DNA of 64,000 bases from Nocardia cyriacigeorgica (GTDB taxonomy: Bacteria > Actinomycetota > Actinomycetes > Mycobacteriales > Mycobacteriaceae): assembly GCF_010868145.1 (NCBI RefSeq), contig NZ_JAAGUY010000007.1, positions 73,377 to 137,376 of the forward strand, in the 5' to 3' direction. Position numbers and translations under genes: made by a program. Below, in pieces: positions 17,511-26,279 of this stretch (its first letter is position 1; the number at the start of each line of letters is the position of its first letter). The notes under the pieces were generated by a model. That model did no database searches and was not told where the DNA came from. It saw only the letters and a list, made by a program, of their open reading frames with translations.

Positions 17511-18743
17511 TCAGCCTCCCCTGACCCGCAGCGGAAGACTGGTATGCCTGCGGACCATCAGGCTCGGAACCCACTGCGGTGCCGCGTCTTCGACCAGCCC
17601 GAATTCGGTGCTGCGCGCGAGCAGCGTGGTGATCGCGGCCAAGGCTTCCATCCGGGCCAATGCCGCGCCGATGCAGTAGTGCGCGCCCTTGCCGAATGCG
17701 AGCGTGGTGCGTCCGGTGGGGCGTTCGAGGTCGATCGTGTCCGGGTCGGTGAAATTATGCGGGTCGCGGTTGGCCGCGCCCCACATCAGCAGCAGGTGAC
17801 CGCCCGCGGGCAGCGCGACACCACCGAGCGTCGAATCCGCGGTGATGTGGCGGTGATGGCCGCGAAACGGTGATTCGACGCGCAGGACCTCGTCGAGAAA
17901 ACCGGGGATCAGCGTGGTGTCGGCGCGTAGGCGATCCTGTAGATCCGTTCGGGTGGCCAGGATGTGGGCCGCATTGGCGATCAATCCGGCCGTCGATTCT
18001 CCACCCGCGCCGACCAGCTGTACCAGCATCAGCACCGCCACATCGGGGTCGAGATCGCCCGCACGGCAGGCGCGAGCCAGCACATCGAGCAGTCCGGTGA
18101 TCTCACCCTCGGGCTCGGTCAGCGCTGTGGTGAATCGCTGATGCAGATAGCCCGCGAGCTCGGCCGCAGAGGTGACCAGCTGGGTGAGTCGCCCCTCGGG
18201 CACGATGCCGCCCAACATCTCGGTGCTGTCATAGGCCCAGGCGAGCAGCTGTGGGACATCCCGCTGCGGCAGGCCGATGAGGTCGGCGACCACGCCGAGC
18301 GGCAGCCGGTCGGCCATGGCGGTGGCGAAATCGATGCGGTTGCCGGACAGCTCCTCGTGCCAGATCCGATCGACCATCCTGTTCACCAGTGGACCGAGTT
18401 CGCGAAGACGTTTGCCGATGAACGGAAACACGAGTTTGCGATGCACGGCATGCACGGGATCGTCGGCGGTGGCCAAAACATGTACGGCCTGGCCGCCGCC
18501 GTCCATATCGAAGACCAGCGGCGCGCCGTCCGGTTGGTGGATCATCACGCCGGTCAGATTCGAGGAGAAGTCGGTGGTCCGGGTGGCCGCCTCCGTCACC
18601 AGATCCCAGGTCGTCACCAGAAAGAAGTCGGCGCCAGGAACCCGATACACCGGTGCCTGATCGCGCAGTATCCGGTACATCGGATAGGGGTCGGCCAACG
18701 ACGCCGCGTCGAAGATGTCGATATCGCTCGGTGCCGCTGCCAT
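17511..18743 (-). CDS. Cytochrome P450, divergent from TetR
   Basis: A 410-residue P450. The I-helix has AGGEST in place of the usual AGxxT, near residue 255. ExxR (EVLR) and the haem motif FGKGAHYCIG near 348-357 with its Cys are intact. ATG 18743 is chosen because GGGAG precedes it and the family N-terminus (DIDIFDAASLADPYPMYRIL) begins here; 22 additional upstream codons lack similarity. It is divergently placed from a TetR gene with two matched operators between. No ferredoxin is adjacent. The substrate is unknown. Confidence 0.93.
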   Translation of the reverse strand: MAAAPSDIDIFDAASLADPYPMYRILRDQAPVYRVPGADFFLVTTWDLVTEAATRTTDFSSNLTGVMIHQPDGAPLVFDMDGGGQAVHVLATADDPVHAVHRKLVFPFIGKRLRELGPLVNRMVDRIWHEELSGNRIDFATAMADRLPLGVVADLIGLPQRDVPQLLAWAYDSTEMLGGIVPEGRLTQLVTSAAELAGYLHQRFTTALTEPEGEITGLLDVLARACRAGDLDPDVAVLMLVQLVGAGGESTAGLIANAAHILATRTDLQDRLRADTTLIPGFLDEVLRVESPFRGHHRHITADSTLGGVALPAGGHLLLMWGAANRDPHNFTDPDTIDLERPTGRTTLAFGKGAHYCIGAALARMEALAAITTLLARSTEFGLVEDAAPQWVPSLMVRRHTSLPLRVRGG

Positions 18744-18814
18744 CGTGCACTCCCGTTCTCGGATGCCGTTACCGGTTCCGACGCTGGCCCGTACCGATAC
18801 CTCCGTCAACAGGG

Positions 18815-18829
18815 GTCTCGACTCGAGAC
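18815..18829. promoter_or_regulatory. TetR operator O1
   Basis: GTCTCGACTCGAGAC is a perfect palindrome with 7-bp arms and one central base, 72 bp before the P450 start. It shares GTCTC and GAGAC with O2 at 18912-18926. Confidence 0.7.
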
Positions 18830-18911
18830 GACGGCTGGCGACTCATGCCGGACGACTTCGCGCAACTTCCCATCACACCAGCAAGTTCAAGGGGTACAAA
18901 TTGGAGAATAT

Positions 18912-18926
18912 GTCTCAGCCTGAGAC
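18912..18926. promoter_or_regulatory. TetR operator O2
   Basis: GTCTCAGCCTGAGAC is a second perfect palindrome with 7-bp arms and one central base, 28 bp before the tetR ATG at 18954. Together the pair gives a consensus of GTCTCnnnnnGAGAC and probably allows one regulator to control both directions. Confidence 0.7.
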
Positions 18927-18953
18927 TGTGTTCCCCGATCAGGAGTCGACCGC

Positions 18954-19508
18954 ATGGCGCAACAACGTGGTGACTGGCTCACCGGCGGTGACCGCCGCAC
19001 CGCCGCGGTGGCCCGCATCGAAGCTGCTGCCACCGCATTGTTCCTCGAACGCGGCATCGACGACGTCGGCGTCGACGAAGTAGCGGCCCGCGCAGGATGC
19101 TCCCGCGCCCCCCTCTACCGGCACGTCGGCGGGAAGGCCGCCCTCGTCGACGCAGTCCTGGCGAGTTCAGCGGCGACGGTCACCGAACGAGTCGCCGCAG
19201 TGGTCGCGAAACATCACGGCCCGCGACGGATCGTCGAGGCAATCCTCGCCTCGGTTGCGGCGATCCGCGCCGATCCGGTCCTGTCGCGCTGGCTGTCCAC
19301 GCGATCGGCAGCCGGCGACGAATACCTCACCGCCTCCCCCGTCCTCACCCGCATAGCGGCCGCCCTCACCGGCACCGCCGATGACCAAGCCGCCCAATGG
19401 ATCGTCCGCGTCGTGCTGGCCCTGCTCACCTGGCCCCTCCCCGACCCCGCCGCCGAACGCCAGATGGTGCAGCGATTCGTCACACCAGGGTTCGCGATGC
19501 AGCACTGA
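18954..19508 (+). CDS. TetR-family regulator of adjacent P450
   Basis: A 184-residue TetR. The helix-turn-helix occupies roughly residues 20-65 (GIDDVGVDEVAARAGC then PLYRHVGGKAALV), followed by a compact helical ligand domain. AGGAG lies upstream of the ATG. It is divergent from the P450 gene, with a palindrome near each start, so it very likely represses the P450 and itself until a ligand, perhaps the P450 substrate, is bound. Confidence 0.9.
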   Translation: MAQQRGDWLTGGDRRTAAVARIEAAATALFLERGIDDVGVDEVAARAGCSRAPLYRHVGGKAALVDAVLASSAATVTERVAAVVAKHHGPRRIVEAILASVAAIRADPVLSRWLSTRSAAGDEYLTASPVLTRIAAALTGTADDQAAQWIVRVVLALLTWPLPDPAAERQMVQRFVTPGFAMQH

Positions 19509-19529
19509 ACCCGAGCCTGCTCAGGCCGA

Positions 19530-19871
19530 TCAGATCCCCGACGGAGGCTGGGTGAGCTGCTCGAACGCCCATCGCGCGTAGGTGTTCTCAGGTTTCACCG
19601 TGATCAGGTCGGCGACCGAAACGAGCCGCCCCGGCACCTCCCCCTCGAAATGCCCGAGACCCGGCACAACGACCGCCTCCGCATCCAAGCTGCGCACGAC
19701 ATTGATCAGCCGGGTCACCGGATGATCGGTCACCGAACCGAACACCACAGTCTTGGCAAGGTCATAGCCGAACCGCTTGGCAAGACCGCGGATCCGAATC
19801 TCATCCCAGGTCTGGACCACCCCGGACACATCGCGCCGCAGGTACCCGACGGCGGTCGGTCGTTGCCTCAT
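19530..19871 (-). CDS. Orphan recombinase-like domain protein
   Basis: A 113-residue protein starting at ATG 19871 with GGGAGG seven bases upstream. The layout AVGYLRRDVSG, a helix ending FGYDLAKTVVFG, then LDAEAVVVPGLGHF resembles the N-terminal catalytic fold of serine recombinases, but the YxRVS active-site motif is altered and the DNA-binding half is absent. It is therefore not an active site-specific recombinase. It may be a domesticated single-domain protein. Function is unknown; the resemblance is by eye. Confidence 0.55.
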   Translation of the reverse strand: MRQRPTAVGYLRRDVSGVVQTWDEIRIRGLAKRFGYDLAKTVVFGSVTDHPVTRLINVVRSLDAEAVVVPGLGHFEGEVPGRLVSVADLITVKPENTYARWAFEQLTQPPSGI

Positions 19872-20243
19872 CTCGCAGCCTCCCATTCAGCATGTTGGTA
19901 GGCACCCGACGCCGAGGGGCGGACACCCGGCGCCGCGTGCTGGGAGACGAGGCTATGCACCGTATTTCGGCACAGCTATGAGTTTGCGTGAGCTTGCTTA
20001 GGATTCATCTTTCCACTACCTGACGGTTTGCCTACCCGCATAATCGTGAGGCGCGCGAAAACTGACGCAAACCTTCGACGAAAGGATCGCCGGCGACCAG
20101 CGACCTCTACGAGCTCCTCGAGGGAAGCGCGTTGCGGTTGGCTCAGGCCCCGAGCCAGGATGCCATCGGCTGTGGACGACGCCGAAGGATCGTCGGTGCG
20201 CTCACTTGGCGTAATGCCGCGCTGCGACGACGCCGACAGTCGA
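19872..20243. other. Intergenic region without recognised gene
   Basis: About 370 bp between the orphan recombinase-like gene and hisC, slightly less GC-rich than its surroundings around 19960-20080. I see no credible coding frame, tRNA or strong hairpin. It should hold the promoter of the leftward 113-residue gene. Confidence 0.4.
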
Positions 20244-21407
20244 TCACGCCGCTTCCGTGGCCCTCAGTCCCGCGGTGATGTCGAGGAAGCGATCGTTCTC
20301 CTCCGGTGAGCCGATCGTAACGCGCAGTTGCTGCGGGATTCCCACATCGCGGACCAGGACATCGTGTTCCAGATAGTGCTGCCAAGTGCGCGCTGCATCC
20401 GCGAATGGTCCGAAGATCAGGAAATTGGCTTCACTGTCGCGAACCCGAAAACCCATTGCCCGCAGGGACTCCGATACCCGCTCCCGTTCGGAAAGCACTG
20501 TGGCGGCCCGCGCCAGCGTTTCGTCGGTGTGCCGCAGCGCCACCCGCGCGGCGGTCTGGGTGAGTGTGGACAGATGGTAAGGCAGACGCACCAGCCGGAC
20601 CGCGTCGATGACGGCCGCAGTGGCGACCAGGTACCCCACTCGGGCGCCCGCGAAGGCCAGCGCCTTGCTCAACGTCCTGGTGACCACCAGTTTCGCCGGG
20701 TACTTCTCGATGAGGCCGACGGCGCTCGGCGCGGTGGCGAACTCGGCGTACGCCTCATCCACGACCACCAGTCCGGGTGCACAGCGCAACAGGCGCTCGA
20801 TATCCGCCTGTTCGAGCAGCGCGCCGGTGGGATTATGCGGAGTGGTCACGAACACGACGTCCGGCCGGTGTTCGGCGACGGCTTCCAGGATGCGTTCGAT
20901 ATCGAGCGAAACATCCGGCCCGAGTGCCACCGACATCCATTCGGTACCAAGGCATTCGGCGGCGATACGGTACATCGAATAGGACGGTGTAACGCCTAGT
21001 GCACGACGTCCGTGACCGCCGAAGGCGAGCAGAAGCTGCTGCAGTATCTCGACTGAACCATTGGCGGCCCAGACATTGTCCACATGTACCCCGAACCCGG
21101 TCTGCCGTGTCACGTAGGCCGCGAGATCCGAGCGCAGGGCGACGGCGTCATGGTCCGGATAACGGTGCAGTTCCGCGGCCACGGCGCGAATCGATGCCAT
21201 GAGATCGTCGATCATCGCCACCGAGGGCGGATAGGGGCTCTCATTGGTGTTCAACCGCACCGCAACGACCGGTTGCGGCGCCCCGTAGGGGGTATGGCCG
21301 CGCAGGCTGTCGCGCAGCGGTAGGTCGGCCAGGGTGACCGCCGCACTGGATGATTCGACAACATGTCCTGTGGCAACAGGATCGCTACCGACAGCGACCG
21401 ATCCCAT
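20244..21407 (-). CDS. hisC: Histidinol-phosphate/aromatic aminotransferase, HisC-like
   Basis: A 387-residue class I/II PLP aminotransferase closely resembling mycobacterial HisC: LADLPLRDSLRGHTPYGAPQ, AANGSVEILQQLLLAFGG, TPHNPTGALL, VVDEAYAEF, and the PLP Lys in RTLSKALAFAGARVGY. Start ATG 21407 has AGAGG eight bases upstream, giving an N-terminal extension of about 15 residues. It stands alone, with no other his gene. The main hisC is usually in the his operon, so this may be a paralogue for aromatic amino acids or another amino-acid phosphate. The symbol denotes family. Confidence 0.85.
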   Translation of the reverse strand: MGSVAVGSDPVATGHVVESSSAAVTLADLPLRDSLRGHTPYGAPQPVVAVRLNTNESPYPPSVAMIDDLMASIRAVAAELHRYPDHDAVALRSDLAAYVTRQTGFGVHVDNVWAANGSVEILQQLLLAFGGHGRRALGVTPSYSMYRIAAECLGTEWMSVALGPDVSLDIERILEAVAEHRPDVVFVTTPHNPTGALLEQADIERLLRCAPGLVVVDEAYAEFATAPSAVGLIEKYPAKLVVTRTLSKALAFAGARVGYLVATAAVIDAVRLVRLPYHLSTLTQTAARVALRHTDETLARAATVLSERERVSESLRAMGFRVRDSEANFLIFGPFADAARTWQHYLEHDVLVRDVGIPQQLRVTIGSPEENDRFLDITAGLRATEAA

Positions 21408-21606
21408 ACTGCAAACCTCTCGAGCATGCGCGACCGACGCCGCGGACTATGCAGTGATCACAGGTCCGCGCGGTCTCGCGACCGCCCTCAGTCTGCGCCA
21501 CCGCCACCATTGGGAAACCAGCATCCACGATGGGGCTGGAGGGTTGCTGATCGGGCAACAGCCGGTCGACATTCGGCGACCAGCCGGTATCGGCACATCC
21601 ACGACA

Positions 21607-22488
21607 TCAGCGAACTTTCACCTCAGGGACCCAGCGGTCGGCGCCTGCTCCGACCGGTTTCCGGAACTCGTACGCGGTGTAGTTGTCGACCGGCACGAAT
21701 CCCAGACCACGGTAGAGACGGTTGGTCAGCTCGTTGTCGGTATCGGCGAACAGGCAAACGTCGACGGACTCGGCCCGGATCACCTGTGAGACATGAGCGG
21801 TGAGCGCACTCGCGTAACCATTACCCCGCGCGACGGCCGGAGTGAAGACCGGACCGATGCGGGCCCAGCCGAAGGAGGCGAGCTGGCGGGCGACGAGGCT
21901 GACCGGTTCGCCATCGACTTCCCACAGCCACCACGAGCCCGCGAGGATCCGATGACGCACCGCATCAGCCGACGGAGGGCCCGCGGGTATGCCGGTATCG
22001 ACACGCATGGCCGTCATCCACGACATACACAGGTCCACGTCCGCTTCCCTGGCTTGCCTTGCGAATCCAGGCACGATCGGCGCGGCCAGTTCGCCCAGCC
22101 GATACAGGGTGGTGGAGAAGGACGGCCCACAGTCACCCCCGCGTATCTCGCACCAGCGTTCGGCGAAGGCGGCGGCGACCGCGGTCAGGCCTTCCACTCC
22201 GGCCGCCTCCGGGGACGACCCGGCGAAAGCCTCGGTGACGGCGGGAATGACATCCGGCGAGAGCGCGCCGAGGTAGATATCGCGATGGCCCGCCCGCATG
22301 GCGATGCCGGTGACGCCGGAGCCATTGCGTGCCGAGACGAAGACCGGCGGCAGCTTCGGGTTGTCGAGCCCGGAAGTGATGTTGTTGACGGTCGTGGCGA
22401 TCACCGTGTGCCGCAGCGGATCACGATGCAGAACCGGATCGGCGATTTCACGGAACCGGACGGCATCGCCGGTGGTCTCGATATCCAT
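21607..22488 (-). CDS. GNAT-family N-acetyltransferase
   Basis: A 293-residue acetyltransferase. The acetyl-CoA binding motif ARGNGYASALTAHV, near residue 222, and the later YRGLGFVPVDNYTAYEF are typical of GNAT enzymes; an N-terminal half of about 140 residues resembles two-domain GNATs. ATG 22488 and GTG 22494 are both possible starts; neither has a good ribosome binding site. Acceptor substrate is unknown. It precedes nothing in an obvious operon. Confidence 0.85.
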   Translation of the reverse strand: MDIETTGDAVRFREIADPVLHRDPLRHTVIATTVNNITSGLDNPKLPPVFVSARNGSGVTGIAMRAGHRDIYLGALSPDVIPAVTEAFAGSSPEAAGVEGLTAVAAAFAERWCEIRGGDCGPSFSTTLYRLGELAAPIVPGFARQAREADVDLCMSWMTAMRVDTGIPAGPPSADAVRHRILAGSWWLWEVDGEPVSLVARQLASFGWARIGPVFTPAVARGNGYASALTAHVSQVIRAESVDVCLFADTDNELTNRLYRGLGFVPVDNYTAYEFRKPVGAGADRWVPEVKVR

Positions 22489-22547
22489 CTGCACAGGCTA
22501 GTCAGCCGAGCCCGTTGCGTACCCGCCCTTTTCGGCCGGGCGGACGG

Positions 22548-22826
22548 TCAGCTCGCAGCAGCCGAGCCGGTGGTGTCGGCACGGAGTTTGAGCAGGATCA
22601 GGCCCGTTGTACAGGCCAGAATGAGTCCGGCGACGGTGATTTCGACATGCAGACCCGCGATGCCGAGAATCGCACCGACGAGCCCACCGATGAAGAACAC
22701 CCAGGCCAGCACCCGCGACAGGACGGCGGGTACGGCACGTGATGGTGAATCGCCGAGATTCGGCGACGATGCCGTGGCCGGGGCGGCCGCGGCGGACAGG
22801 GGGGTGGTCGAAGAAGCTCCCATCAT
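22548..22826 (-). CDS. Small two-helix membrane protein
   Basis: A 92-residue protein with a polar N-terminus of about 35 residues and two hydrophobic helices around residues 36-58 and 63-80. No enzyme motif is seen. This pattern is common in actinobacterial envelope proteins of unknown function. It lies 59 bp upstream of the acetyltransferase gene in the same direction, so the two may be co-transcribed. Confidence 0.65.
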   Translation of the reverse strand: MMGASSTTPLSAAAAPATASSPNLGDSPSRAVPAVLSRVLAWVFFIGGLVGAILGIAGLHVEITVAGLILACTTGLILLKLRADTTGSAAAS

Positions 22827-23108
22827 CTACTCCTCGATGACGCCGATCCGAGTAATTCCGTGCGCGCCAACCGCTCGATGCGCTCTCATCAGGTTTCAGG
22901 CGTCTCACGCGTAACTTGCATCACACACGCTACGACCACACCGCGTGGATTGTGCCGCACCCGGGCGTGCGACACGCCGAGGAGATCAGTTCGTTATCTG
23001 ACCTAACGACGTTTGAGAATCAGCGCGCCAACACCGACCACCATCTGGTCGAGACAGCCGCCCTCGTCTAGGGTGAGCGCGAATCGTACTTACCCAGGAG
23101 CATCACCG
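22827..23108. other. Divergent intergenic region
   Basis: A 280-bp stretch between the leftward membrane protein and the rightward lipoprotein. TAGGGT around 23070 is a possible -10 box for the lipoprotein gene, and AGGAG at about 23096 is its ribosome binding site. No other feature is seen. Confidence 0.35.
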
Positions 23109-23690
23109 ATGGAGAGCAGCAGGGCGAAAATCGTCGGTCCGGTGGCGGCCGCCGGTGCCGTCTCTCTCGGCTTGGTGCTCATCGGCGCCTGCGGAGTCGG
23201 ACACGACGACACCTACGTCGCACCGCCACCGATCCGTTCCGGATCGCATGCGCCGGCACCCGTCGTCGAAGGCACGACCGTCACCGCATCGAAGGTGATC
23301 ATTCCACCCTCGCCGACCTGGAAGATCGCGCCCGTACCGGCACCGCGGCGCACCCTGCCCGCGCACTGGACCACCGAGGCTCTCGACGAGGATTCGACCG
23401 ACAGTGTCGGCTCGGACTCCGAAAACACAACCCGCCGTCCCCGCCCGGCTCAGCGCACCACGACGACGGAACCACCGGTCACCACCGAGGATTGGGAGCC
23501 GACGACGGCTCCCACCACCCGTCCGGCCCGAACCACTCGCCCGCTGCCGACCTACGAACCGGAAACGGCCGATCCGGAAACGACCACCTACATCCGGCCG
23601 ACCACCCGGCCCGCCTTCACCGAACTTCCGGAACCGACTCCGCGCGCACCGCAGCTGATCCCGACGCCCTCCGCCGAAGGCGCGTACTGA
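23109..23690 (+). CDS. Putative Thr/Pro-rich lipoprotein
   Basis: A 193-residue secreted protein starting at ATG 23109. After a hydrophobic stretch (residues 8-24), IGAC forms an acceptable lipobox with Cys near residue 26. The mature part is dominated by Thr, Pro and Arg with repeated TTR/PTT-like runs, a probably disordered surface tail. No domain is recognised. Upstream in-frame codons are not credible because they lack any leader character. Ends at a strong shared terminator. Confidence 0.7.
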   Translation: MESSRAKIVGPVAAAGAVSLGLVLIGACGVGHDDTYVAPPPIRSGSHAPAPVVEGTTVTASKVIIPPSPTWKIAPVPAPRRTLPAHWTTEALDEDSTDSVGSDSENTTRRPRPAQRTTTTEPPVTTEDWEPTTAPTTRPARTTRPLPTYEPETADPETTTYIRPTTRPAFTELPEPTPRAPQLIPTPSAEGAY

Positions 23691-23705
23691 CCCATCGAAA
23701 CAGCG

Positions 23706-23738
23706 AACAGCCCCGGCGGGTCTCCCGCCGGGGCTGTT
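23706..23738. terminator. Bidirectional terminator
   Basis: A perfect 15-bp stem (23706-23720 with 23724-23738) around a TCT loop, GC-rich with an AACA/TGTT base. It sits between the converging lipoprotein and acyl-CoA dehydrogenase genes and should serve both. Confidence 0.9.
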
Positions 23739-23753
23739 GCACAACACCGCTAC

Positions 23754-24881
23754 CTACAGCTCCGGCAGCTCATAGTTGCCCACCTGCGAAGCGAGCACAT
23801 TCAGGTGCTCGAGCCCGCCGCCGAGCGTGCGCTCGATGGCGGTAAGGCGCGCGACGTAGTGGCCCACCGGGTATTCGGCCGTGACGCCGATACCACCGTG
23901 CATCTGGATCGCCTCCTGGCCGACGTGGCGCGCCGACCGGCCCACCTGCAGCCGGGCCCGCGACACCGTGACCGCGTCATCCTTGCCGTCGGCCAGCGAC
24001 GCCGTGGCATACAGGCTCATGCTGCGGGCCAGCTCCAGCGACACATACATGTTGGCGGCCCGCTGGGTCAGCGTCTGGAACTTCGACAGGGTGACACCGA
24101 ACTGTTTGCGCGTCTTCAGATATTCGGTGGTCAGCCGGAGCACTTCCTCCATGGCACCGATGGATTCGGCGCACAGACCGGCCTGTGCCTCGGCGAGCAC
24201 CGAGCGCACCGATTCGGACGAATCGGCGTTGTCGCCGAGCAGCTCGGCCGGCGTGGAATCGAATTCGAGCTGAGCGCCGCGCTGCCCGTCGACCGTCGCG
24301 TAGGAGGTGCGGTTCACGCCCTTCGCCTCCGCCGCGACCAGGAACAGCCCGATGCCGCCGTCCGGCAGAGTCGCGCTGACCACGAACTCGTCCGCACAAT
24401 CACCGTGCGCGACGGGGTTCTTCACGCCCGCGAGCACATACGCCTCGCCCTGCGGCACCGCGCGTGTGGCGATCTCCGCCGAAGGCCAGCGGATACCCGG
24501 TTCGGCGTGTGCGAAGGCGAGCAGCTTGTTGCCTGCGGCCAGCTCGGGCAAGATCCGCTGACGCTGATCGGCCGTGCCCGCCGCGGCCACCAGACCGCCG
24601 GGCACCAGCACCGCATCCAGAATCGGTTCCGGCGCAAGCCTGCGCCCGACCTCCTCGAGGACCAGCATCGTTTCCACCGGGCCCGCGCCCATGCCGCCGT
24701 CTTCCTCGGCGAAGCTCAGCCCGAGCACGCCGAGTTCGGCCAGCTGACGCCACACGTCGCGGCTCCAGCCGAGCTCGGTCTCGGTGACCTTCAGCCGGGT
24801 TTCGGCGTCGTAGGTGCGGGCCAGCAGTTCGCGGACGGTGTCGCGCAGCATGACCTGTTCATCGGTGAGATCGAAATCCAT
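23754..24881 (-). CDS. Acyl-CoA dehydrogenase, small/partner subunit
   Basis: A 375-residue acyl-CoA dehydrogenase-family protein. It has the N-terminal helix segment LTDEQVMLRDTVRELLAR, LGVLGLSFAEEDGGMG, and the C-terminal QMHGGIGVTAEYPVGHY motif. It follows the next upstream gene by only 9 bp. Pairs of unequal ACADs are characteristic of the alpha2beta2 enzymes that dehydrogenate sterol side chains or other bulky acyl-CoAs in actinobacteria, where one subunit supplies the catalytic Glu and the pair shares FAD. Which subunit is catalytic here needs modelling. Substrate unknown. Confidence 0.92.
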   Translation of the reverse strand: MDFDLTDEQVMLRDTVRELLARTYDAETRLKVTETELGWSRDVWRQLAELGVLGLSFAEEDGGMGAGPVETMLVLEEVGRRLAPEPILDAVLVPGGLVAAAGTADQRQRILPELAAGNKLLAFAHAEPGIRWPSAEIATRAVPQGEAYVLAGVKNPVAHGDCADEFVVSATLPDGGIGLFLVAAEAKGVNRTSYATVDGQRGAQLEFDSTPAELLGDNADSSESVRSVLAEAQAGLCAESIGAMEEVLRLTTEYLKTRKQFGVTLSKFQTLTQRAANMYVSLELARSMSLYATASLADGKDDAVTVSRARLQVGRSARHVGQEAIQMHGGIGVTAEYPVGHYVARLTAIERTLGGGLEHLNVLASQVGNYELPEL

Positions 24882-24890
24882 GGTGTCGCC

Positions 24891-26063
24891 TCACAATCCG
24901 AGGATCGTGGAGGCGATGATGGTGCGCTGCACCTCGCTCGAACCTCCATAGATGGTTGTCTTGCGATAGTTCAGGTAGCCGGGGCCGCTGCGCTGCGCCC
25001 AGCCGGGCGAGGCGATATCGTCCGCGCCGACCGGAAGGGCGTCGGGTCCGGCGATATCGAGCAGCAGTTCGGTGGCAGCCTGCTGTAGTTCCGAACCACG
25101 CAGCTTCAGCACCGAGGAGGCGGGGTTGGGCTTACCGTCCGAGGAGTTGGAAACAACCCGCAGCTGCGTCAGTTCCAACGCCAGCAGCTCGTTCTCCAGT
25201 TCGGCCACCCGCGCGGCGAACACCGGATCGTCGAGCAGGGTGCCAGCACCGGACCGCGTGGCTGCGGCGTATTCCTTGGCCACGCCGATCTTGACCTTGG
25301 TCTTGCCGACGCCGGTGATGCCGGTGCGCTCGTTGCCGAGCAGGAACTTCGCGTAGGTCCAGCCCATGTTCTCCTCACCGACCAGCTGATCGGCGGGGAC
25401 GCGGACGTTCTCGAAGAACACCTCGTTCACCTCGTAGCCGCCGTCGATCAGCTTGATCGGGCGGATGGTGACACCGGGCGACTTCACATCGAAGAGCAGG
25501 AACGAGATACCGGCCTGCTTCTTCGGCGCGTTCGGATCGGTGCGGACCAGGCAGAAGATCCAGTCGGCGTACTGGGCCAGCGTGGTCCAGATCTTCTGGC
25601 CGTTGACGATGTAGGAGTCGCCGTCGCGCACCGCGGTGGTGCGCAGCGAGGCCAGGTCCGAGCCCGCATCGGGTTCGGAGAAGCCCTGGCACCACCAGAT
25701 ATCGAGCGCGGCGGTAGGCGGCAGGAAGCGTTGCTTGAGCTCTTCGGAACCGAAGTGGGCGATCACCGGTCCGACCATCTGGGCGTTGAACGTCAGCGGC
25801 TCCGGCACACAGGCCAGCTGCATCTCGTCCTGCCAGATGTGGCGCTGCATCGGCGTCCAGTCCTTGCCGCCCCAGGCCACCGGCCAGTTCGGCACGGCGA
25901 GGCCGTTGTCGTTGAGTGCTTTGTGCGCGGTGACGATGTCCTCGCGCGACAGTTCGTGGCCGTATTTGACCCGGTCACGGATGTCGGCGGGGATCTCGTT
26001 TCGATAGAACGTGCGCAGCTCGTCGCGGAAGGCGACGTCGTCGGGGGAAAGGGCTAGTTTCAT
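24891..26063 (-). CDS. Acyl-CoA dehydrogenase, large/partner subunit
   Basis: A 390-residue acyl-CoA dehydrogenase with the signature GFSEPDAGSDLASL near residue 130, NGQKIWTT near 155 and the C-terminal YGGSSEVQRTIIA segment. ATG 26063 is preferred to 26069 and to a longer start because GGGAG stands six bases before it and the family begins with the MKLALSPDDVAFRDEL segment. It is first in a two-gene operon with the partner ACAD. FadE17/18- and FadE26/27-like pairs have this arrangement. No regulator palindrome stood out in its upstream region. Confidence 0.92.
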   Translation of the reverse strand: MKLALSPDDVAFRDELRTFYRNEIPADIRDRVKYGHELSREDIVTAHKALNDNGLAVPNWPVAWGGKDWTPMQRHIWQDEMQLACVPEPLTFNAQMVGPVIAHFGSEELKQRFLPPTAALDIWWCQGFSEPDAGSDLASLRTTAVRDGDSYIVNGQKIWTTLAQYADWIFCLVRTDPNAPKKQAGISFLLFDVKSPGVTIRPIKLIDGGYEVNEVFFENVRVPADQLVGEENMGWTYAKFLLGNERTGITGVGKTKVKIGVAKEYAAATRSGAGTLLDDPVFAARVAELENELLALELTQLRVVSNSSDGKPNPASSVLKLRGSELQQAATELLLDIAGPDALPVGADDIASPGWAQRSGPGYLNYRKTTIYGGSSEVQRTIIASTILGL

Positions 26064-26279
26064 ACGCATCTCCCTGCGTGTCTCGTATCTCCCAGACCAA
26101 ACTACCCCCCGGTAATCCTGCATTGTCGAGTGGATCACAGACCGGCGACACGCGAGCCCACGTCCCTATGCCCTGATCTGCGGGAGCGGCGGAGCAACCC
26201 CGGCAGATAGGCCGGAGCCCTGGTACGTTGCTGCACGGGGCGCGGGTCGCCCCAGGGTCGGATCGAGGGAGTTGAGTCA

